Shown here: positions 26,581-38,453 of the stretch, piece after piece
How positions within the stretch are numbered: position 1 is the first letter of the stretch
How the letters are laid out: each line of letters starts with the position of its first letter
Assembly (NCBI GenBank): GCA_019916065.1
Contig: CM034241.1
Coordinates: forward strand, 23,722,340-23,786,339
DNA: 64,000 nt
Direction of reading: 5' to 3'
DNA from: Vitellaria paradoxa
Lineage: Eukaryota; Streptophyta; Magnoliopsida; Ericales; Sapotaceae
Position numbers and translations under genes: made by a program
The notes under the pieces: model-generated
What the model saw: only the letters and a program-made list of their open reading frames with translations
What the model was told of the DNA's origin: nothing
The model's database searches: none

Positions 26581-28002
26581 TATGGTGACTTTGTAAAATG
26601 TGTATGATTTCTAATGTGGGAAAAAATTTACTTGACGTGTGTGTGCTCTCTCTCTCAATGCAAATGTGAATTTGTACGCAAGTAAAAGAAAGTGATTAGA
26701 GGCGGTCCTGCCCAGGATCACTCTAACATTCAAGCTAAAAATGTGTGTAAACTCTTATATACTCACACACACACACACACTATTGATTAAATTCGTGAGA
26801 TACACGAATTTATTATATTATATATTTATTTCAATTTTTAATTAAATTTTATGTTAATAATCATGCAAGAAAATAATTTTTATTAAATTATATGCAACAA
26901 ATAATTAAGTTGTTAAATAAAGATTTAGTTTTAATAAATTGTGTATATAATTAATTTATTTTTACTAATTAAAATACCATGTGATAATTAAATTATTATT
27001 ATCACTTAATTATATTGATCGAGCAGATTTGAAATAAAATTTTAAATTAGATATGTAAATAAAAAAATAAAAAAATTAATGTATTACATTATTTTTATTT
27101 TAATTTATATTAATAAAATTTATTAATTTTAATTTTATTTGATCTCAATTACTAGAAAAGAATGAGATTGGATAATGATAATATTTAAACTGAACTGTAA
27201 TTCTAAATTTATATAATAAAATAATTTAATTATTATTAAAAAAAATAAGAATCATAAAATTATTTATAATTTTAAAAGTTTATGTTGTCAATTAATAATT
27301 TATCTTTTATTTTATTTGATAAAATTATATTTATATTATAATAAACATTGTGATGAATTATAATTAGAACAAATGATAAATCAGATAAAATTTTATAATA
27401 GATTTAAATAGATTTAGATTAAAAATATATATATTTAATGTTATAAAATTATGAACGTAAATTTATATTTTTAAATTTATAAAATTATAATTAACAAAGT
27501 ATTTTTTAAATAATAATGCATTCTACCTATCTAAAATGTATAACTAAGATTTAAAATAAATTCATAAAATTATATTTAGTGAAATTTTATTTTTAATAAT
27601 ATCATTAAATTATCACTTATAAATTAAATTCTAATATTTAATGTTGACATAATAATTAAAAAATTAACACAATAATCAATATAGAAAATGAAAGGGGTAG
27701 GGATAAAAATTATAAATAGATAAAAATTTCAATTTACATAAAAATAGAACTAGATTACTATAGTCCTTAATTAAATAGAATTCTATTAGATAATTATAAA
27801 TTAGGATAGAATTTGAATAGAGTTTCAATATTTAGTACACAAAAAATTAAAAATTTTAAGAACAATGAAAATTTAATAAAATTTTAAAAGTTATATTAAA
27901 AATCACATTAAATAAAAATAGAACAAATTTTAAAAATTATATTTTGTATATTTGAACAAATTGAAAAATAAGTCAAATAAGAGAGTTTCCTTATAATATG
28001 TG
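26581..28002. other. Very AT-rich intergenic DNA
   Basis: No gene or defined repeat is supported. A short (AC)n run lies at 26763-26780 and a TC run at about 26645-26657. Confidence 0.5.
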
Positions 28003-29876
28003 TAAAGACCCGTATTTTAGTATTTAATTTAATTTAAATTTTATTATATTTAATTTAAGATTTCTTTTATTATTATTTAAAGATAGAATTTTATTTTAAA
28101 AGTTATTTAGTGTGACATGCATAAAGACTTACTTCATGTACATTTATGTAGATATGTATGTGCTATTATTAAATGTATATAATTATGCTAATGGGTGCAT
28201 GTGTGCATGTGTTTCATTGTTAGGTACTTATTGGGTGAGAGATGAGGTTTGTTTCTATTGGCCAGGAGAGAAGGTAAGTTCTATTTGTGGAGAGGGGTGA
28301 CACATAAAATTTGATTGTTTGAGCTATCAGGTGGACTCCTGTTGGTTGTTTGGGGTGACAGCTTTATGGCTTCAAAGGGGAGGCCAAAAGGAAAGCTTGT
28401 GTGGGAAGCTTCTTGTGAGCGTTTATATAAAAACTCCGTCCACACTTAGTCTTCAATTTTCCCCCCAGCAAATCTAACTTGGAGAGAAAGAGGGGGGAGA
28501 GAGAGTGAGAGAAAGATAAATTGCTATCAAGTTGTTTTTGTAAAGATTGTGCAAGTAAGAAGAAGAGAGGATCCTCTTGCATTTTATTTTTCAAAGTGAC
28601 TTCGTTGCGAAGCTTGGAGTAGCTCGAAGTGAGAAATCATTGGAGATTTTCATAGAGAGAAGAACCAACTTGAGTTGGTGTTAATGTTATATACACTGGT
28701 CGTCTAAGCGTATAGTAAGATAGGTGGGGTGCATCATATAAGGTTATATTTCTTAATATTCTTGCTAAAATTATGTTTTTTTATATATGCATATGAGATT
28801 GGATGTTTGATCTATATTTTTGGTTATTTTAAATGAAATTCTAGAATTTCTATACTAGAATTAGTCTGTTATTTTTATATAAAAGTCAAACATAGAGGTT
28901 GATTTAATTTTTGATATTTTTCCACATGAAACTAGATATGTGAACGAGTCTATATTAAAATTTTCATAATTTTTGAATTAAAAATGAATTTTATAAAAAT
29001 ACTATAATTTGACTATTTGGTTTGGCTTGCTGCACTAATATCAGTTTGGTTTTTGACATAAAAGGTATATATAGGCGTTGATTTAATTTCTAAAAATTTT
29101 ACGCATAAAACTAAACATTCAAAGAGTTTATAGTAAAATTTTCATAAGTTTTAGAGTAAAAATGGATTTCATAAAAATAGTGAAATTGACTCTCTAGTTT
29201 ATATTGCTACACTAGCCTCTGGTTTTTCATATAAAAGATATACATAGAAGTTGAGTTGATTTTTAAATTTTACATATTAAACTAGACATATGAATGAGTC
29301 TCCTATAAAAGTTTTATAACTTTTGGATTGAAAGTGAATTTCATTAAAAAAAAAGTGAAAATGGATTGTTTTGTATGGTTTTAGGCAAAAACACCCAATT
29401 GGTTTTCTTAAAATATGTATTAATTGGCTACATGAATAAATTCTAAATTTTATTTTTATGAAAGTAAGGTTGATTCTAAGCATTTTAGGCTTTTGAATTA
29501 ATTAAAAATGTTCAATTTTGTATTTTACATGAATTATCAAAATTTATGTCCAAAATCTATCTTTGTCAAGACATATTTGATATTAAATTTTATTTATCAA
29601 ATTAGTTGTATATATTCTTGAATATGGTTGCATGAGATTTACTTTGATAGATTTTGGTAACGAGAATAAAATTTATAGATGAGTAATATGAAACTTAGGC
29701 CCAAATGAACATTACATTCATAAGATGTACTGAATTGAACACATGAACCTCAACTAGGAGAACTATAAGTACGATGTGTTGTTGATTAAAGGAAATTAGA
29801 TTGGAATTGATTTTTGATATTGGGGGTCATAGAGGGTATTAAAAGAGTAAGCTCAAGGATCAAAAACCCCAAAACC
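28003..29876 (+). repeat. LTR-like promoter region, gypsy type, with internal ~185-bp tandem repeats
   Basis: It starts TGTAAAGACCCGTATTTTAG, a form seen at the start of plant gypsy LTRs. A TATA-like TTTATATAAAA lies at 28419-28430, followed by a GA-rich leader at 28480-28570. From about 28855 to 29375, three degenerate copies of a ~185-bp unit follow each other. Each contains a TATAAAAG(A/G)TATA...TAGAGGTTGA-like phrase and a GAGT(C/T)TA...AAATTTTCATAA-like phrase. No matching 3' LTR end or coding region was found, so this is a tentative LTR. Confidence 0.4.
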
Positions 29877-30260
29877 TGCATAGTGTATAGCTTGGCTTGG
29901 CTGCAGATAGTTTTGGCCCATTCAGGTTCATGACTGAGTCAAATCATGGTACTGACTAGTGGTTCTACTTCCATATAATCTTCCTCCTTGGTTGTGCATA
30001 AAACAACTTTTCCTGATCTTACCTACCTTTATTGATGGACTGAGAGCATAGGACTTTGATTGGAGGTACCCATACTTTGCCTCGAATAGTCATAGTGTGT
30101 ACCTTGGCTTGGCTGCAAATAGTTTTGGCCCATTCAGGTTCATGATTGAGTCAAATCATGGTACTGACTAGTGGTGTTACTTGCATATAATCTTCCTCTT
30201 TGGTTGTGCATGAAACAACATTTCTTGATCCTATCTACCTTTTTTGATGGATCGAGAGGC
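29877..30260 (+). repeat. ~210-bp tandem duplication at the start of the CACTA coding remnant
   Basis: A unit containing GGCTTGGCTGCAGATAG, CCCATTCAGGTTCATGA and GGTACTGACTAGTGG occurs at about 29877-30087 and again at 30093-30260. The second copy runs into recognisable transposase sequence (YNLPLWLCMKQ), so the duplication affected the transposase coding region itself. Confidence 0.7.
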
Positions 30261-33200
30261 ATCGATGATAAGATTGGCTTGTATATGTAGTCTTTGATTG
30301 ATAAGTTGAATGAATTATGGGCTGAAGGTATGATGACTTTTGACTCTAAAGGACTTGAAATGTTTAAACTTTTTGACACATTTTTGTAGACAATCAATGA
30401 CTTCCTCACGTATGCTAACTTGTCTGGTTGGAGCACGAAGAAAGAGTTTGCATGTCCTTGTTGCAATTAGAGGCAGAAGTTAACTTGGATGTAGCATGGC
30501 AAAAAGTGGGCCTACACGAGTCACAGATGTTTTCTACCCTATCGCATAAGTTCAAGAGGGACAAAGTGTCACTCGATGGCACTCGAGAATATGGTCCAAC
30601 ACCACAGACAATGACCGAGTTGATTTGCTGTGTCAACTCAAGTAAGAACAAATATGTACAATGTGTGATTTTCAAGATCTATTACCCCCTCCACTGCCTT
30701 CTATTCCTGGTGTGAATAGAAAACACAGTCATAACTAGAAGAAGAAAAGTATTTTCTACAGATTACTGTACTGGAAAGATAAAATATTGAGGTAAACTTG
30801 GATGCTATGCACATCTTGAAGGATGTTTATGATAATATATTATAGACCATTCTCAGTGTTAAGGAGAAGTCAAAATACAGTGCTGATGCTCGCTGTGATT
30901 TGTAAGAAATGAGGTTGAGAAAACTACTACACTTGCGGTTGAGAAAACCACTACACTTGTAGTTGAGAGAGTTTGACAGGACATACATGCGTCCTAAATA
31001 ATACATGATGAGTAAAGATGAGAAAAAAGGCATTCCTCTCTGTTTTGAAGGGTGTCAAGGTGCTTGACGGCTATTGTTTGAATATTTCAAAGTGTGTGAA
31101 CACAAAACAAATGACGTTACATAGTTTGAAAAGTCATGACAATCACATTCTCATTAACAATTAATTCCTATTTCCATCTGGAATTGCTTGCCTAAGAATG
31201 TTGTGGAGTTGTTGATTGAGATTAGTAACTTATTCAGATAATTATGTTTAAGTATACGGATGAATTGAGCAGTCTAAATGAGAGGATTATGCTATCGCTG
31301 TGTCATTGGGAGAGAATCTTTTTTCCACCTTCATTTTTTGATGTAACAGTACACCTGACCATAAATTTAATGAAGTCTTACTTGGTGACCTTGTCCAATT
31401 TAGGTGGATGTATCCGATTAAGAGGTACATGAATACATTAAAGGCGTATTTGCGTAACAGAGCTCATCTAAAGGCATCGATAACCAAGTGTTTATTTCAT
31501 GGACAAGTGCACAATTTTTGTATTACATATCTTAATGATATTGAAACAAATTAAATAGGCCCTCACAGATTAATGGGAGTCTTATTGAAGAGGGTATGCT
31601 ATTTAATTTGGATAACATGGGTTGGATTTAAATTCACCGATTTATGTTGTTCAACACCTCATCAGTTGTGGTGTGATTCAGTAAGTTAACACTCATTCAT
31701 AAAACTAAATTGTTCATTTCCTGTTTAAATTATCGTGCTTGTCATTAACTGATGTTGTTTTGCATTGTAGGACACACATTGAAGAGCTCAAATAAGATTT
31801 CCCTCGTGCCAAAGATAATCAAATTCGGCAGTCCTATTTGTAGTCATTTCATGACTAGTTCAAGAATTATGTATGTAGAGACATGATTTTATGTTTTTCA
31901 ATTTGTTCTTATCGCATTAGTTCTATGTAGTTTTATTCAATGATTATACAAATTGTGTAGGTGTATAATTTACAACGAACACTCGATGCTACTTTAACTG
32001 ATGAAATGAACCAGTTTGCTGATCATCTGTTTATAATGGCACGATGTTACATAACTTGTGACATGAATGGATTTCGATTTCACATTAAACAAATAGATGA
32101 TAAACGGGTGACACAAAATAGTGGCTCAGTTGTTCTTCTATCGATGTCAGTTATTACTATGGCCAGTTAAAAGATATTGTTGAAGTTACAGACAATCACA
32201 GGTTGAAATTTTTATTATTTAAGTGTGACTAGATCGATCCAATCTGTGGGACTAAAACTACTAATTGCAAATTTATGTTGGTAAAACTTTAACAATTTGT
32301 TACATCGGGATAAGCAAATAAGTAATAAACCTTACATATTGGCCTTACAAGTAGAGTGAGTTTACTATGTTAGAGATCTAATGGATCCTAACTGGAAAGT
32401 TGTAATTAAAATGTCAAAGATGGGGTGTATAAGATTGGATGTGATGAGTTAGACATTGATACATTTGCCCAGTAAGTTCTTCACCAAAATGTAGTAGTTT
32501 AATGTGATAAGGATGTCAACTGGGTTAGAGAGACTGTTGAAGGAGATACTATTGACTTACATGACTAATGAAGAGTTGTGCACTTTTCTTCTTCCAAATT
32601 CTATTGTAAATATGTTTATCTTTTTGAAATATTGATTTTTAATTATGCCGTGAAATTAATTTATCTTATGAACATGAAAATAGATATGGTAAGATGAAAG
32701 AAGAGAGATCATTCGTGCATGATGGACGAGTTACTATGCCAGGACTACCCTATGGGGGACCTTAGCCCACCGATGCCTTTAGTCGGTCCTTCCTCTATGC
32801 CAGCAACACCCCACCCAGTTAATTACCCCCACAAAATATGTCATCCACCCATAGGTTGACCCCATGGACCCCTGCATTGACAGTCCCAAAGGCATCCCTG
32901 AACATTTAATCATCCCCATTCATGCTTGTGGGACTTTCATCGTCCATAGCTACGGTATCGGCCTTCAGGCAAACTAGTATAAGGATTTAATTTAACACAC
33001 ATGTAAAATAATTTGATTTTTATTTAATTAAAATGACTTTAATTTTAATAAGTTCTACTAATATGAACATATCTTCTAGTAGAGGCAGAAGCCTTGCTAG
33101 AGAAATGCCTTCATGGGATTCTAGGCACCCCATTGATGTGTAGTTTCATGTCACATTCCACTTGATTGGTCCCAAGGCTAGCCAGGTGGGGCATATGGTG

Positions 33201-34628
33201 CGGGATCCACATGCAATTTCCTTTAATTGTGCTCAATTAGATTGCATTTCTAGAGGATGCGCTAGACCGCATCTGGAAGCAGGTTAAGGTAATACTTTTT
33301 TGTATCTTAATTTGAAGTTTATCATATGATGCATTAGTTTACAACATACCTTAATTAATAAAAAGTTTTTCGTCCTTTTCAAGATAATTTGAGGGTGTGT
33401 CCTTGAGCTCTTTTGGCCAGTTTGTATGTCAAAGTGCCAGAAGAAGTGGAAGGACCAGAAGAATAAAATGAAGATGGAGCAGTGAAAGAAGAATAAGGAT
33501 GCCTCGGATCTCTTTTAACGAGTCCTAAGGGGCATTCAACCTGAGTAGTGACCTAAACTCGTTCGGTGCTGGACGAGCGAGGAGGTAAGGTGAGTAGTTT
33601 GTACTATTTTTTTTAATTTTATTTATTTGTTAAAGAAAGAAGCCTATAAAAACTAACTAAAATGAATACAAAAACTAGTTGAGCAAAAAACCCAAAACAA
33701 TAAAATGCTAGGCCTAGGTCACAGGATTAGGACTTAACACGTCACGTAATTCAACTACAAGGTATGTATTATTCAATTTCTTAGCAGTTCGTATCGTAAT
33801 ATATAAATAACATAATTTTTTCTTTAATAGTTACGCGAGAAAGGTGCTCTAACTGATCAAATGTCTGTTTAGATGCGAACTCGTGATCTCGTGGACCTGG
33901 AGGTTGCAACTATTATAGTAAGTATTGATTTTGCCTAACAATTTTGTTTAACTATTACAAGATCTATTAATTTATCTTTGTAATTTTATTCTAAATTACA
34001 TATGCCCGATTTAAGGTAAACCTGGAGGAGCTATTAGAGGAATACAAGTCGGTTGTGAGGTAGGATGAGATATTTTTACACCATCATCGGATGGGATGGG
34101 CATGAATACACGCTCACCTATGGCACGGGCAAACCACGATCTATCATCGCACGAATGGAGTCATCTGAAGCTAGCTCCTTCTAGAGCTTATGCATGCGTA
34201 TGGACCAGGAGGTCAACGTGCTGATCTAATCACTTCGCTAGGAGATGAACACGTGAGTGAAGGATATCCAAGTGCAAATGCAGACACAATTGGCAGAGAT
34301 AGAGATTAAACTATCCCAGAGCTGTGGACCCATCATTGATGGTTCAAATCCAGAGATCTGTACTAAGGTTAATAACTAAATATTTTGTATTTGAACTTAA
34401 TTAAATCTTTAATGATTTATTTATATTTTTTAATCATGTATTGTTTCATTCAAAGCCATGCTAGCAACAACCATTAGGCAAGACACGAGTCGGTTGGTGA
34501 GGACATTCATAATCCAGCAAGCTCAAATGATCAAGATCAGGTATAACATTTACAATTATTGATTTAACTTTCATGTTTAAGATTATAATTTTTAATTAAT
34601 TTAAGTGTATAGTTAAGTTTGTGTTTTT
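30150..34628 (+). pseudogene. Decayed CACTA (En/Spm) transposase region
   Basis: Broken plus-strand frames spell the CACTA TNP2-type transposase in order: YNLPLWLCMKQ (~30183), LIDKLNELWAEG (~30297), INDFLTYANLSGWSTKK (~30388), KFKRDKVSLDGTREYG (~30550), ERIFFPPSFFDVTVHLTINL (~31310) and RWMYPIKRYMNTLKAYLRNR (~31402). A second module at ~31961-32480 (NSGSVVLLSMSVITMAS, VLLFKCD-like, YKIG) matches the DUF4216-type domain that accompanies TNP2. Around 33080-34340 is a region like the accessory Transposase_24 protein with a C-terminal coiled coil (MQTQLAEIEIKLSQ). Stops and frameshifts are frequent throughout, so it encodes nothing functional. The cognate 3' end is at 37731. Confidence 0.8.
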
Positions 34629-37160
34629 AAATCTCTTGGCAATTAGTAACCTGCTAGAACAAATAGGGCAAGAATCCAAGACTTGGGGTGCTCGTAATCT
34701 TAGAAAATAGGTTTAAATTTAAAGTTTGAACTTAGAACTCGAGCAAATGGGCTCCAACGCCTATGAAATTTGAGAGACACAATCTCTTGGCTATTAGTGA
34801 CTTACTAGAACAAATGCAATGAGATCCGAGACACGGGGTGCTCATAGTCTTAAAAAATATGTTTAAGTTTGAACTTTGAACTTAGAACTTGAAAAATAGC
34901 CTCCAACTATCCAAACTGAGCAATTAGGCTCTAATGCCCATGAAACTTGAGTGGTACGACCTCTTAGCCATTAGCAACCAGTTTAAGGATGTCAATAGGA
35001 CTAGTACACGAGGATATCCAACTCAACGAACTTGATAAAAAACCATTAAAAAATACCCTAAATAACTGTTAGGTACATGATATCTGATACCTGATATCTA
35101 TCTATACTTATAGAATACCTGATACTCGATATTCATAGTGCACCCGCTAAGTACCCATTTAATATGATATATATTTATATATTTACAATTTTATCCCTAA
35201 TATAATATAATATATAGTTTTTTTATTTCTTAATTTGTAAATCTATTGAATATTTTTATTTTTACTTTGTTTAAGTGTAAAAAAATGAATCTTGTGTTGG
35301 AAATGTTGAGATTTGTTTATGTTTGGTTTTCTTCGTAATTGTTTTATTGATAGATTTGGAAAAGAAAATGCATGTGGACAAAGTAGCCATATGTTAAACT
35401 TAGAAGTTGACCAATAGATTTGTTTAATTTAATAAATTTAACATTTTTTCATGTACTGATTTTTTTTTAATTTTCTATTTCAAATAGGGTATTTAATGGG
35501 TATTTAATGGGCAATATGACTAGTTGTGCTTACTCAAGTTTCGCAAGTTTGGGACAGGATAGATTTAGGATTCTAACTGAAAAAATAAATGGGTTTGGGA
35601 CAATAATGGTAAGTAAAAAGTAAACGGGTTCGGTAATGAGATTTGTTAATTGGGTAGGTACTCTACTTATTTACATCTTTGACTTGAAACAAACGGTGTG
35701 AGAATCTAAGATCTAGGGTGCTTATAGTCATAGAAAATAGGTTTAAGTTTAATTTTGAACTTAGAACTTCCTTTGTAAAGAAAAAAAAAAAAGAAGAAAG
35801 AAAAAAGAAAGCTTAGAACTTGAAAAATAGCCTCCAACAACCCAAACTGAGTAAACGAGCTCCGATGCCTATGAAACTCAAAGGGCATGATCTCTTGACC
35901 ATTAGTGACCTATTCGAATTAACGGCATGAGAATCTGAGACCTAAGGTGCTTATAGCCTTAAAAAATAGGTTCAAGTTTAAACTTTGAACTTAGAACATG
36001 AAAAATACCCTCCAACCACCTAAATCAAGCAAACGGGCTCTGATACCCATGAAACTTGAAGGGTATGATCTTTTGGCTATTTTTGTCTCATTGGAATAAA
36101 CAGAGCGGGAATCCTGGGCTTGGGGTGTTTGTAGTTTTAGAAAATAAGTTAAGTTTAAACATTGAACTTAGAACTTGAAAAATAGCTTCCAACCATCCAA
36201 ACTGAGCAAACGAGGCTTTGATGCCCATAAAACTCAAGGGTTATGATCTCTTGTTCATTAGTAATGTTCTGGAATGAAACGGCGTGAGAATCCGATACCC
36301 AGGATACTCGTAGTCTTAGAAAGTAAGTATAAGTTTGAACTTAAAAATAGCCTCCAACCGTCCAAACTGAGCAAACAGGTTTTAATACTTGTGAAACTCA
36401 AGAGGCACGATCTCTTGGCCATTAGCAACCTGCTGGAACAAACAGTGGAAGAATCTAAAAGCCAGGGTGCTCTTAAGTTTAAACTTTGAACTTAAAACTT
36501 GAAAAATACCATTTAATTGCCCAATTCAAACAAACGGGCTTCAATGCCCATGAAACTTAAAGGGCATAATCTCTTAGCCGTTGGTAACAAACGATGCAAG
36601 AAAGTAGGTTTAAGTTTAAAATTTAAATTTACAACTTGAAAAATAGCCTCTAATTGCCTAAATCGAGGAAATGGGCTTCGATACATGTGAAACTCAAGAG
36701 GCATGATATCTTGACCATAGTAATGTAATGGAATAAACAGGGTAAGAATTTGAGACCCAAGGTGCTCGTAATCTTAGGAAGTAGACTTAAATTTAACTTT
36801 TAAACTTAGAATTTGAAAAATAGCCTCTAATCGCCCAAACTCAGTAGACGGGGCTCCGATGTTCATGAAACTCGAGGGGCATGATCTCTTGGCCATTAGT
36901 GAGCTACTGGAACAAACGGTGCGAGAATTAGAGACCCGGGGTGCTTATAATTTTAAAAAGCAAGTTTAAGTTGAAACTTTGAACTTGGAACTTGAAAAAT
37001 AGCCTACAACCCCAAACTGAACAAACAAGCTCTTATACCCATAAAACTTGAGGCCTATAATCTTTTGGCCATTAGTGACTTATTGGAACAAACTGTTTGA
37101 GAATCTGGGACCTAGGGTGTTCGTAATCTTAGAAAATAGATTTAAGTTTAAATTTTAAAC
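34629..37160 (+). repeat. Array of ~170-bp tandem repeats inside the CACTA element
   Basis: Roughly eleven degenerate copies recur with spacing of about 145-180 bp. Diagnostic phrases are GAATC..AGACC..GGGTGCTC(G/A)TA, TTAGAAAATAGGTTTAAG, AACTTGAAAAATAGCCTCC, AACTGAGCAAACGGGCTC and GGCATGATCTCTTGGCCATTAG. Unit starts lie near 34669, 34826, 35712, 35930, 36105, 36280, 36440, 36595, 36735, 36914 and 37088. One copy is shortened and the array is broken at about 34985-35690 by another insertion. It lies between the accessory-transposase remnant and the CACTA 3' end. Reading frames inside are chance. Confidence 0.85.
34985..35690. mobile_element. Possible hAT-type insertion interrupting the 170-bp array
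   Basis: Left end AAGGATGTCAATAGGACTAGTAC and right end GTAGGTACTCTACTTATTTACATCTTT are inverse-related (AAAGATGTAAATAAGTAGAGTACC in the other sense). The interior carries TACCTGATATC-type and GGGTATTTAATGGG repeats like those of plant hAT elements. Array sequence resumes on both sides (ATTAGCAACCAG ... GAAACAAACGG). A clear 8-bp target duplication could not be recognised. Confidence 0.5.
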
Positions 37161-37449
37161 TTTTATATTTTAAAATTTCATACCTAATTTTATTTATTTA
37201 TATTGACAATTTTGTTGACTAATAACATTTATATATTTATTTATTTATGTTTGATTGAGCAGTGGAGCGGACATCATTTTTTTTGTTTTGCTTTTTTTCT
37301 ATGGAATTGTATCCGACTTATTAATACTTTGTAATTTTATTAATATAAATCAAAATTCGTTGTTAGTTTATTCTTTTGTTGTGTGTATGAATTTAATATT
37401 AATATTAAATTTTATAAAATTTTAAAATACACACAAGACAAGTACAAAA

Positions 37450-37731
37450 TAGGAAAATTAAAAAAAATTATAAAAAAAAGAGTATTAGTGATCGCATTGA
37501 GGGCATTTGGCAATCATTAAAGCCCTCAAGGCAGTCACTAATACTTAAAAAAAGCTTTTGTGCTTCTGACAAATGACGATCACCAAAGGAGTTACCAATG
37601 TCTTATAATTGCCACATGACAGTTGCTACTAGTTGTTAGTGATGACTTTTTGGTAGCTAACCATTAGCCATCATAAAAAGGTTGGAGCGACCTGTTTCTG
37701 GTAGTCATTAAAAGTGTAGATATTGGTAGTG
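37450..37731 (+). mobile_element. 3' terminal region of the CACTA element
   Basis: The segment ends TATTGGTAGTG at 37731. Its inverse, CACTACCAATA, is the form expected for a CACTA terminus. Before it lie clustered, often inverted subterminal motifs (AGTGATCGCATTG, GGCAATCATTAAAGCCCTC, GGCAGTCACTAAT, GGTAGTCATTAAAAGTG), as is usual for En/Spm elements. A matching 5' terminus was not found by eye upstream, so the left end may be deleted or diverged. Confidence 0.65.
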
Positions 37732-38453
37732 GACATCTCCACAAAAGAACTTTTAAAGAATATTTTTAAACTAAGCGCCAAATATGTGAATGTTAGGTTA
37801 AGTTATCAAGGCATTCAAGATGACCATTGCTACCTTGGTATTAGATTGGGTTGAGACCAAAGCTTTTAATTTCTATTTATAATTACTCAAGCTATCTTAA
37901 TTTTCTAAAGTTAAATGTTAATTAGTTTCTAAGTTTTAAAACGTTTAAAACCATTTTCAAAACCCCCAAAACATTTTCTTTTCTTTTTTATTATTTACAA
38001 GGATTTTTCTAAATCAAATTTCTCAAACCCAAGTCACTAAGTGGGCTTCTTTTTTGGAACCTTTGAGTTCATTTAGATTTAATAAAATTATATGCCACAA
38101 CTTTAGTGGTTTTATATGTAAAAGAAAAAAAGTAAAATTGTAGTTTTTTAGTTATGTAGAACAAAGAAATAAAGATTTTATGAATGAGAAAAGAGAAAAG
38201 AAAAAGTGGGAATAAAGGAATTTTAAAAATAATTCAAGTGCTTGGGTCTTGCAGGTGGGTTCAGGCACCCCTGGTTTATCCATTGGTTACGCGGTTCGTC
38301 AAGAGTTGTAATAAATCGGTGCGGATTTCGGGTTACCAAAAAAATAATAATTCAAAGATTTGTTAAAAAAAATAATATGGGAATCAAATAAACATGCTAG
38401 GTAAGATTGAAATGAAGGAAAGAAATAGAGAAAAAAATATATTTTTAGTATTA
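37732..38453. other. Intergenic spacer with a possible truncated short retroelement
   Basis: Mostly AT-rich. A GC-richer patch at about 38240-38350 contains GGTGGGTTCAGGCACCCC and GGTGCGGATTTCGGGTTACC followed by AAAAAAATAAT. It looks like the 3' tail of a SINE or RTE-type LINE, but it has no A or B box or target duplication that I can see. Confidence 0.35.

Noticed and set aside
30428..30715. A 95-residue plus-strand gene
   Set aside because: It is one open piece of the decayed CACTA TNP2 transposase.
34629..37160. Regularly spaced repeats that might recall a CRISPR array
   Set aside because: The units are ~170 bp, degenerate and contiguous without unique spacers, in a plant genome. It is a tandem array inside a transposon.
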